Assembly (NCBI GenBank): GCA_900095095.1
Contig: FMBT01000594.1
Location: forward strand, 1 to 40,501
Direction: 5' to 3'
From: Fragilariopsis cylindrus CCMP1102
Lineage: Eukaryota; Bacillariophyta; Bacillariophyceae; Bacillariales; Bacillariaceae
Length of the DNA stretch: 40,501 nt
The translations under genes were made by a program, and so were the position numbers. Shown piece after piece: positions 32,194-40,501 of this stretch. Each line of letters starts with the position of its first letter. Position 1 is the stretch's first letter. The notes beneath the pieces were generated by a model. That model had not been told where the DNA came from and made no database searches. It worked only from the letters and a program-made list of their open reading frames with translations.

Positions 32194-32693
32194 ATTAGTA
32201 AGGAAAATAAATGGATCCTAGTATAGTATTGCGAAAAAAAACAAGATCCATCCGTACATCATCTCAAGAAGAGTTTTTCCATCCCGCCCGCCTCCATCAC
32301 AACCGCCTTCCCCGCTTCTCTCGATTTTGATTTATACCTCAAGATACATATGCAGCACTCACTCCAAATCAAACGTATACATCACAACTTTCGATTAAGG
32401 AATCGAATGAATCTTTTTCACACATGCATTACATACATCCATCCATCATGAACGACACGACACGACCGAACACACATCATACTCATAATCATGGCAGCAG
32501 CAAAAGTGCTGACATGACTACATGTGGGCAGGGAACGTGCGTACACTACGTTACGTACATTGTATCACTATAATTTATAATATATAGAATATATCAAATG
32601 TTTATATTCTAATCGACGATCTATCTTTTTGTATCTGTACAGTAGTAGAATAGATATAAGTCTTACTGAATTCGCTTACTTTAAGGTATATAT

Positions 32694-32696
<3 letters not shown>

Positions 32697-32725
<29 letters not shown>
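32697..32725. repeat. TA dinucleotide microsatellite
   Basis: About fourteen uninterrupted TA steps within a longer AT-rich tract (from about 32686). Confidence 0.9.
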
Positions 32726-32726
<1 letters not shown>

Positions 32727-33532
32727 TATATACCCCTCGTGTAGTCTGTCTCATTCTATTCCTCATTCATTGCCTCAATCAAATACCATCATACTGTAGA
32801 GAGAGAGAAGTAGTTTGTTGAGAAAGGACTGTAGAAGGGAATGATAATGTGATGATGTTGGTATTATTTGGTTGGATTTTAACATTAGCTATGTAAAATA
32901 TCTTGCTTTGGCTGAGGATGTAGGTCATGGTTTGGATATGAACTAGACTAGTGTAGACCCTTCTTCAACAAATGATATCAATGGGTGAGCGAGGGACATG
33001 ATGAGTCTACCATACCACCATGCACTGGTCTGGGATGATATGTGGCGCATGCAGTGGATGTTTGAGCTCCCTTTGAAACAAAGTAAGAGGAAATTGCACA
33101 TCAACTTGTCTCATGTTGCAGAGAGACATGCGTCTTTTCAGACATGAAAAACCTATATAGTATCTGATCAGAGCACATCAAAAATATGTCAAACATTTTC
33201 ACTGACACACATGATGTTAGGACTCTTTTCAAAATACTTGTCAATGCTCTAATGATTATAAAACCAATCACTGGCCATCAAGCTCGCGCTATCCTATCTA
33301 TTTACTATCATTATAGCACAATAAAAAACATTACTAGTTACTAGTATTACCAATATTTTAGCAAGTATTATTCAATTTTATTCAATCCAAATTTCTTCTC
33401 TCTTTTTCATTTTGTTCTATGATGAGGCATACCCCAAGAATATGCATACTTAGCTACTAGTACATACCTACGAGCCCACTCATAGTTTTCTGGTCTGTAC
33501 ACGAGGACTGAGAATCTACGACTCACTCACTC

Positions 33533-33980
33533 ATGCTTTTCGCTGCTGTGTGTGTCTTTTTGAAAGTACAATAGTAGGTGACGGAAGCTACGTAGATCAT
33601 CTCCGATTGTCCATAATTGAGATCAACTCACTTCTGGTCGCGATCGTGTTAATATGCCAGAGGCACAAACAATGATTCACAACATGTAAATAAAATACCG
33701 GTATGCGCCACATGTTTTTCGATTTCTGCTGTGTGTGTCTTTTTTTGAAAGACACAACTTGAAGCTACGTAATTTCACCAACTCCGAATTGTCCACAATT
33801 GAGACACAACTGATACGTGATTGAATTTGGGTCATACGGAAGCTCTAAATATATTGAAATTGCAGAATATTGTGTGATATCTCTAAGCAATTAAAAATAT
33901 CGTAGCATGTCAATTTTCCCTTAGATCTCTACTCCGCTTTGTCCATTCTTGAGACACGGACTGATACGTGAATGAGTTGG
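33533..33980. repeat. Diverged direct repeats upstream of a small secreted gene
   Basis: Copies at 33533-33625 and 33712-33807 share catg-ttttcg, gctgtgtgtgtct, gaagctacgta and a tccg-attgtcca-aattgaga block. A third partial copy at 33931-33980 shares actccg, ttgtcca, ttgagacac and ctgatacgtga. Spacing is about 180 and 150 bases. Confidence 0.75.
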
Positions 33981-34216
33981 TCTTGTACAGCGCACCAAAT
34001 TCTGTCGACATCGAATCTCGCAAACTGGTCACTTGCGGCTGTCGGATTCAATATATATGATGGTTCATCATGTAAATCGCCATTTACCTTTCACCAGTTC
34101 ATCTTTGTCGGCGTCTTTCAATACATCATAAAGTTCATTTCTGAAAACAACCAAAACAGAATCCAAAACAACACAATATCAAATAAACAAATAAAACTCC
34201 AATTTTATACAACATC

Positions 34217-34621
34217 ATGATGCATTCCATTCTTCTATCATCAGTCTCAGTCTTCTTCGTCGTTTTGGTTCTTACTACTCAGACCATCGATCAATCTGTT
34301 CAAGGATTAGCGTTACCAGGAATCGTCCGTCGAGTAGTCAAAAACAACAGCAGCAACAACAGCATCTGGGGCAAACGTAATAGCAGGAGCCAGCAGCAAC
34401 GAAGTAGTGAACTTCCTGCCATGACGATGGGTAATACGATTAGTACTAGTGCTCGTACTAGTACTACTAACACACAACAAGTAGCACCATCCATATCGAC
34501 TACTGCTGCTGCTGTTGAAGGATTATTATCATCACCATATATTCCATTTGATGCTGATTTATATCGACAAGAAATGATTGATATAGTATATCAACGAAAT
34601 ATGGAACGAATGAATTTATAA
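34217..34621 (+). CDS. Small secreted protein, 134 residues
   Basis: Two adjacent ATGs (34217, 34220) lead into a signal peptide, SVSVFFVVLVLTTQTIDQSV, with a likely cut after VQG. The mature part is basic then Ser/Thr-rich (low complexity), with a distinct end: EGLLSSPYIPFDADLYRQEM and IVYQRNMERMNL. There are no cysteines after the signal and no family that I recognise. An imperfect pyrimidine/purine inverted repeat follows the stop codon (about 34633-34665). The CAAC/AAAC-rich leader supports the start. Confidence 0.5.
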   Translation: MMHSILLSSVSVFFVVLVLTTQTIDQSVQGLALPGIVRRVVKNNSSNNSIWGKRNSRSQQQRSSELPAMTMGNTISTSARTSTTNTQQVAPSISTTAAAVEGLLSSPYIPFDADLYRQEMIDIVYQRNMERMNL

Positions 34622-35530
34622 ATACTACCTCTTTCTTTTTTCTCTTCTTGAGATGAGAAGAAAAGTGCGACACAAAACGAAAAATAGACACATACCGTTA
34701 CACATACAAGTACAAAGTACAAGTACAGTTCACATACACAGGATAATTCGTGACTAAGAAGGATGCTATCGTGAGGATCCTTCTGCCTATCTTTCTCAAT
34801 TTTTTGTTGGACGAATGAGTGAGACGAAAGTCAGGTCATGTTATTACAAAATATAATAAAATAGAGAACATAGAAAATATAATAGTAGAATAGAATATAG
34901 AACTTATAACATGAACCACAAAAACAACAACAATAATTTAGGTAGGATCTTTTCGTTCTGTATATCAAATCACTTCTTTTTATTGCCAGAGTATTTTTTA
35001 AGGTATAATAATATCGTCTCAGCTTTCATACTGTAGAAGAAGAAAAAGAAAAGACTACTCTTATTCCAAATTATAGACAACTTGTTCACGTATTTGTATG
35101 ATGTACGGTTGCTTCTTTGTATATTGTAGGGCTTCTCGTACTCTTTTATGTTCGGACTCGACTCGACTCGACTCGGACAAGTATCTTTCAAATAAGACGT
35201 ACTAATAGTGCGTATCCGCATAATAAATGACAGCAACGGCAGATGTTGTTACAGTCGATAAATGATAAAATTCGAAATCACAGCGTTGCACAAAAATAAG
35301 ACGTGATTGCGCCCGTTCTTCCGTGTCCACTACTATGATTACCAGCACAAAATCAACTAGTAAAAGCTGTTTAAAGGTCATAGATCGTACGAATACACAA
35401 TAATAGTTAGCACAAGAATGTTATATTGTACGATATTATTATCTCTAGTTGTTACTTTTGTGATTAATAGTAATTCAGTACGTTGATTGATGTTGTTCCA
35501 TCAAGTACAAATAAGAATGAATCACTTAGC
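34622..35530. other. Intergenic region, no gene seen
   Basis: AT-rich 3' flanks of two convergent genes. A GACTC pentamer run (about 35153-35175) is the only notable structure. Confidence 0.5.
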
Positions 35531-37276
35531 TCATTTGGGGAGTGTAATCAAAAACCCTCCTGGCCGTGTTTTCAGCTGAAACTTTCCCAAATGAGACAGT
35601 TTATTTAGAGCACCCGTTACTTTTACTCGTTTTGGAAATGGTGGTCTCCCAAATTTCTGTTCAAATTTGTCCCGGAACCGTTTAGAATCGATTTCTCCGT
35701 TGTCTGATTCTTTGAGGAGTTCACATATTTTTTTCGCAGTACAATCTACGTTCTCGTTATGAACCTCCTGATATGTTTCCAACTTTTTTATTGAAAATGA
35801 TAGACCTTGTTGATCCACGAGAAACTTACCGGAATGTGCAAGTTCTTCGAGAGCTTCTCTCACTTTCACACCCTCTGGGAACGGCAGTCTCCCGAATTCT
35901 CGTTCATATTTTACACTGAACGCACTAGCAGCTAACTTTCCTGTGATTTCTTTTCCTAGAAGTTTCTGAACCTTTTCTGCTGTACATAATTGGGATGTTA
36001 GAACGTACTGGTATTTTCCTTCGGTAAATTGCTTTATCAAATAGAATGTACCGATCTTAGATAGTATTTTTAGTGAATCTACAAGTTTATTCGGCGTGTA
36101 CATTGGTCTCTTTCCGAACCTTCCCCTGTAGATTGTGTTGAAATTTTCTAGCGGGATGTCGCCTTCTCCCTCAAGTAGCGTATGTATTTCTTCCACAGTA
36201 AAATGGCCTTCGTACGATAGCAAATTTAGCGACTGTGTGAGTTCAGAGTTCATGATCGAAAAAAGCTCTTTGAACGTGTCAATTTGTGGCGTTTGCATCG
36301 CGCCAAATTTGTTTCCGTAGAATTCGAAGAGCTGGTTTGAAAGGATATTGCCTTCCTTTCCAAAATGTTGAAGTGCTTGCCCTGGGGTGAAACATGTGTT
36401 ATAGATTTCCCGCCGGATTGGCGCTAGCTTTTCTAGCTCTAAGAAATATTTATCTTTCAACTTCAGTTCAAAATCGTTTTGGAGACGTATAACGTACGTA
36501 CGACAATTGGACTTGGGGATCTCTTCATCTTTGTACGCACGCTTGGGTACGTAGCCGGTAATATTAGAATCGCAAAAGGACAACATTTTTGTAACAGCTA
36601 GACTGGAATCCCATGCGATTCTTTCTAGATCCCATCTACCATTATCTCCTTGCTGATCACAAAGCGTGACAAAAATAAATCCATCCGGTTTTAAAATCCG
36701 GCTCATGTGTCGAAAGAATCCGGTCATCAACGCCTTTCCTTCTGAATGATTCGCCATAGGAGTGTTAGGGGGGTATGGAAGATTCCAAACAATACTGTCC
36801 CCAAACCGTTTCGTTCCCCAGAACTTCCGACTTCTGTGATATCCAGCTCGTGTTTCAATTGAACATTTGAATCAAGATCTAAACTGTCTAAATTTGCTTT
36901 GCCTTTGGAATATGTCTCCTCGATAAAATCCTTCGTATCAAGGGATGAAGCAGTAATATTTGCATTGCCTACTGTTTGATTTCTATATGCTAACGATACC
37001 GAGTACGAGAAGTCCCCATCCCCGACGACAAGGACGTTCCCTGTAAGTGGTGGAAAACGAAAGTGGTTGTCGTCGTCGTCATCATCATCAGTATTTGTAT
37101 GAGAGAATAATCTTGTAGGTAAGGTCGTTATTCCTTTCAACCTCTTCCTACTTTTATCGAATCCGATCGTGTATTGTCCTTTGAAGATTGGTGCGAAGAA
37201 GGAACTCCTTGATAGTTGTCGAAAAATAAAATGATGATCGACGAGTTGATCCCGAAGCTACGATGAAGGAAAACAT
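35531..37276 (-). CDS. BMT5-like (DUF2431) rRNA methyltransferase fused to LOTUS-like repeats, frameshifted
   Basis: The N-terminal part is a Rossmann domain of the DUF2431/BMT5 type, whose yeast member methylates a uridine of 25S rRNA. It shows NVLVVGDGDFSYSVSLAYRN (SAM loop), ITASSLDTKDFIEETY, VQLKHELDIT, DSIVWNLPYPPNTPMANHSE (catalytic-type motif) and SRILKPDGFIFVTLCDQ. The C-terminal ~270 residues hold about four related helical units of the winged-helix LOTUS/OST-HTH pattern, such as FRDKFEQKFGRPPFPKRVKV followed by GALNKLSHLGKFQL. One base is missing near 36824 (GSFWGTK), splitting the gene into two frames. The 5' end is uncertain: the frame is open without an ATG upstream to about 37256, and the ATG at 37276 (MFSFIV) needs another shift. 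The product is about 580 residues. The RNA target is unknown. Confidence 0.7.
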
Positions 37277-39261
37277 CGTTTCTACCTGGAGCTATGTTGA
37301 GATGATCCGATGATGTCAACCTAAGATTTTGATGAATACATCGTTACTGTATTACGTGTGGCAGGGCGGTGCTGCTGGCTAAAGAAATCTTTGGGGTTGA
37401 AGTGATGCCGCCGCGCCTGTCATCCTTTTATTGTTTTAAGCTTCTCAGGTTTTTTGTTGTCCCACGTTATCTCGTGTAAAAATTTGTCAAAGTTCCACGA
37501 GTAAAATGACCTAAAAATGGAACTAAAATAATTGGTAAATTGCAAGAAAATCAAGAAACACAATTGCTCTTTTAAGCAAGAAGTGTAGACAGATAATTTT
37601 GAAACAATGAGCTCCAATATCTCCATTTTAAGAATATGATGTAATAGTTGCAATCTTTCTAACTGCAGTTTAGTGGTACCAGTGTGATCAGGGATTCAAT
37701 ATTGCTCGTGATATCATGGCATTTCATAGGATAGTAAACAAGAGATATCCATGGAAACTTATTATGAGAAATGTATCCATACTAATCCCACTGCCTCATG
37801 TACCTTTCATACTGTATCATCATTGATTTGCTTTGAATGTGACAATGTCCTCTTCTATCATTGATACAACTGCTTTGAATTGTTTAAAAGCATATTATTG
37901 TGCCATATTTCCACAAGGGAAGGGGGCACACTTACTTGTGGGAAGGTGCAGCTAAAAGCGGAATCATTTTGACATGTCACAAAAATGAAGGGCACGTAAG
38001 AGAATTACATATCATCAAATAAATCAAAACACTAATAACATTTGTAATAGGGCAAGAAGTATGGTCTCATATTTATTATATTACTATTACCTCCATTTGA
38101 TATCAATAATATGTTTAGTTAAAACTTAATAGACAAATTTGATATATTTTTGTGGTTAATTTGGAATTGTTGAGGAAGAACATGTGAGGTTGTATAGCAG
38201 GGTTGACAGGCAACCTTTTGTACTGCCACAAGAGGGGCATTAGAGAGGAGGATAATAGATGGATAAAAATTCAAGCTAAAGTACTCATACAGAAGTGTCT
38301 ATCATTGTTATACAAATGTGACAGAGAAAAAAAATTCTCTACCATAGATTACTATGCCTACCTTCTGCTACTATACTATATAGCCTGTATTTTCAAAGAT
38401 ACGGATGCCACTGCGCCATCTCACCACCATAAAAAGGCTTGTGAGTCAGTGGTTGGCATCAACCCTCTTAATTCTATATTAATCATGTTTAAAACTTGGT
38501 GCACAAGTTGCTCTTCTACCTCTTGTATTGTTTGTATTCCGCTGTTTTGAATCTTTCTTTCAACTGATCTGAACATAGTGTCATCAGTGCTAATACTAGC
38601 ATAGCAACCTCTGATAAGCTTGCTTAGTTCATAGCAAAACACCAAGGCTAGGCCAACAAAAGATTGGCAAGATTACAAAGCAATACAGTGCATTAGATCA
38701 CTAACACAGTAGTCGCTGACCTCTTTCCAAAACATATGAATGAACAGAACAGTAAAACTTTTCAATGTCAACGCGAATAAACAAATAATTACAATGTAGT
38801 GGTATCGCAATTTATACCTAAGGTTCGTATGTTACTACCGATGATGTGTCATCTCGAGCGAACCATCAGTCGTGCACGTGTTATTGTTCTTTTTGTTCGT
38901 TATTGGCGCATAATTCTTAATTATCTACTGTGCTGTAGGTAAATGTGGCGATCATCTATCATTATTATATTGAACAGTAAGTTAGTAGTATCAAAACTTT
39001 CGCCAGAGTGAATAGTGAAGTCCAAGAATCCAATCGAGTATCAAGAACTTCGCCTAAAACCTTACGATCAATCTTATTCAACACTACTGTTTTTGTTAAG
39101 TGTACGAAAGCAAACATGAATAAATTTCTTTTTGTTCTTTTATACACGCGGAATGTAATTGGGCAGAAAAGTTAACAACGACGAACAGCCATAAAATCAA
39201 CAAATTTAATAAAATAATTTACGATAAGAAATTAAAACAAAATCCAACAAAGAATAACATC
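37277..39261. other. Gene-poor region with one possible decayed frame
   Basis: No gene is supported. On the minus strand at 38421-38675 a frame reads QSFVGLALVFCYELSKLIRG, then DDTMFRSVERKIQNSGIQTI and a stop. It is protein-like in composition but lacks an ATG-led context and has no recognised family, so it may be a relic of a mobile element or gene. Confidence 0.4.
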
Positions 39262-39722
39262 ATGATGATCCGTATCTTTCCTCGAAGTATATTGTCGCTG
39301 CATTAGCATTAATGGCGATGACGATGACGTACAACATCAACAACAGCAACGGTGTTGTGTATGCTGATAAGGGAGATGGTGATACAAATAGTGCGGTAGA
39401 GGATCGGCGGAAACAGCAATACTGCGGTGGCTGATTGCGGCGGATACGGCAGCTGCTGCAACGGAAGATGCAGCTGATACAGTAAGCGATGGCGAAGGAT
39501 ACGGCAGCTGATGCAGTAAACGATGCGAAGGATACGGCAACTGGTGCAGTAAACGATGCGATGGATACGGCAAATGATGCAGTAAGCACTGCCATGGATA
39601 CGGCAAATGATGCAGTAAGCAATGCCATGGGTGATGTAGCTGATGTATCATCAGCATCATTGTTGACATCGTCAATGATTGGAATTGCAACTGTTACTAC
39701 TGCATTTGTTGCAATTGCATAA
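39262..39722 (+). CDS. Secreted or surface protein with 11-residue Ala/Asp/Thr repeats, frameshifted
   Basis: The ATG at 39262 starts MMIRIFPRSILSL. After a one-base shift it continues ALALMAMTMTYN and NGVVYADKG, a signal peptide with probable cleavage at VYA/DKG. Further shifts near 39405, 39436 and 39490 lead into a repeat domain. DNA units of 33 bases begin at 39443, 39498, 39531, 39564 and 39597, encoding DTAADAVNDAK, DTATGAVNDAM, DTANDAVSTAM and DTANDAVSNAM. The units place Thr every 11 residues on an Ala-rich amphipathic helix. The end is hydrophobic (SLLTSSMIGIATVTTAFVAIA), like a GPI-attachment signal or membrane anchor. The extra G at about 39491 is evident from comparison with the next repeat. 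LEA-3-like, ice-binding-like or wall-associated roles are all possible. Confidence 0.55.
39498..39629 (+). repeat. Four tandem 33-bp coding repeats
   Basis: Units start with gatacggca at 39498, 39531, 39564 and 39597; a related unit lies at 39443 and a short 22-base unit at 39476. The period equals 11 codons. Confidence 0.9.
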
Positions 39723-40501
39723 TTATTATTTCACAATGACCGTACCGTATTAATTTGAGTTTAAATCCATTCAACAATGTTCGTTACTATTCTTCGTTAC
39801 ACATCCGTCATAATTTATATTATTAAGATACCATAATATATATATTGTTTTTAAAAAAGTTATAATTAATCCTATAGCTATATTTCAACTGATGCGTGTG
39901 TTTGTTATTTACAGGAGTGTTTCTCTTCATTGATACGATTGGAAACCTTCTACAATACTACTAGAGCCCGTTTTTACCCATGTGGTGGTACTGTACTGTA
40001 TACATAACGTCATGTTAGCACGTCGTCCAAGTAAGGTCGATGATCCAACATTCGCATATAAATCTTAAAAACTAAAAGCGTTCGACTGACCTCGACTCAT
40101 GCATGATTGACTCTCCTACCGTTTCGCGTGCACGTTAAATCTGTCCCGTGTCGGAAGTCATGCAAAAGCGCGAACATCGGTTGTCGTCATCTCGATCGCG
40201 AAATGGAAAAGTGCGTACTGTATGTCAAGAACGCGAAAATCGGTGTCATCTCGATATCATAAGTAGCCATCTTCTGTTTCGCTTATTTAGTGTTTATTCT
40301 TTCTTTTTTTGTCCGTTACTTTGGCGCTACCAGTTCTTTCAAGTGCTTTGTCATTGAAAGGATTAAGTAAGTGTAAACTAGTGCAAGAACTTTGTTGTCC
40401 GTTAATTTGGCGCCACCAGTTCTCTCAGCGCTAATATTCTTTCATGCAAGAACTTGGCCGAAAAAAGTAATGATCAACTCTTATTCAACACTCACTGCTT
40501 T
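39723..40501. other. Non-coding right end with two direct-repeat families
   Basis: No gene is seen. Repeats occur at 40156-40255 and 40311-40430 (listed separately). The rest is AT-rich, with tata and homopolymer runs near 39836-39860. Confidence 0.5.
40156..40430. repeat. Two pairs of diverged direct repeats
   Basis: Pair A: 40156-40197 and 40223-40255 share gcgaa-atcggt-gtcatctcgat. Pair B: 40311-40345 and 40397-40431 share gtccgtta-tttggcgc-accagttct, spaced by 86 bases. Seen directly. Confidence 0.8.

Larger units (their letters stand above)
32194..34216. other. Gene-poor region with AT microsatellite and repeated promoter-like blocks
   Basis: No coding region is supported in 2 kb. It holds a (TA)n run at 32697-32725, a GAGA run near 32802, and a two- to three-copy diverged direct repeat at 33533-33980 immediately upstream of the next small secreted gene. 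Confidence 0.5.

Noticed and set aside
32686..32725. CRISPR-like or origin-like repeat
   Set aside because: It is a plain TA microsatellite with no spacers or associated genes; the window is eukaryotic.
38421..38675. Real minus-strand gene
   Set aside because: Short, without conserved neighbours or family, bounded by stops; at most a relic.
39337..39690. Minus-strand open frame with repeated His/Leu/Pro/Tyr units
   Set aside because: Shadow of the 33-bp coding repeats; the plus strand has a signal peptide and coherent 11-mers, while the minus frame has neither.

Overview
The window looks like nuclear DNA of a stramenopile alga, most likely a diatom. Supporting signs are sparse short GT-AG introns, AT-rich and TTA-rich codon use, long Asn/Asp/Ser/Gln runs inside proteins, signal peptides followed directly by Phe (the plastid-import motif of secondary red plastids, seen in two genes), and a C-x2-C zinc-finger-like domain that I recall from diatom proteins. 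I could not run any database search, so the lineage rests on recognised motifs.

Layout: 1-1.7 kb is gene-poor. At 1.75-4.9 kb a plastid co-chaperonin (Cpn20 type, minus) and a TPR-family methyltransferase (plus) diverge from a shared 0.55 kb promoter. At 5.7-9.3 kb lies a large plastid-targeted fusion of an HxxxD acyltransferase, four membrane helices and a lipocalin-like domain. It converges on a 7TM receptor-like gene (9.5-11.4 kb, minus). At 12.2-14.5 kb a type II membrane protein with GH130-like propeller motifs is bracketed by a ~130-bp inverted repeat. At 15.7-18.3 kb is a nuclear-looking zinc-finger protein, followed by a broken helicase-associated-domain fragment (19.8-20.3 kb). Next come an amino acid permease (20.9-22.5 kb), a repeat-bearing gap, mitochondrial ribosomal protein mS29/DAP3 (24.7-27.5 kb), an S51 peptidase (28.3-30.0 kb), NIP7 (30.4-30.9 kb, minus), two small secreted proteins (32.0 and 34.2 kb), a BMT5-like methyltransferase with LOTUS-like repeats (35.5-37.3 kb, minus) and an 11-residue-repeat secreted protein (39.3-39.7 kb).

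The genes do not form an operon or an obvious pathway. They mix housekeeping functions (Cpn20, mS29, NIP7, rRNA-type methyltransferase) with lineage-specific surface, secreted and plastid proteins.

Six otherwise well-preserved genes (Cpn20, the TPR methyltransferase, mS29, NIP7, the BMT5-like gene and the 11-mer gene) are interrupted by one- or two-base shifts, several of them in homopolymers. NIP7 needs exactly one extra base to give a full-length 181-residue protein. I therefore read most of these as assembly indels rather than pseudogenes. The helicase-associated fragment is the only one I treat as a real relic.

The most novel items are the acyltransferase-membrane-lipocalin fusion, the inverted-repeat cassette, the 11-mer repeat protein with a Thr every 11 residues, and the methyltransferase-LOTUS fusion.
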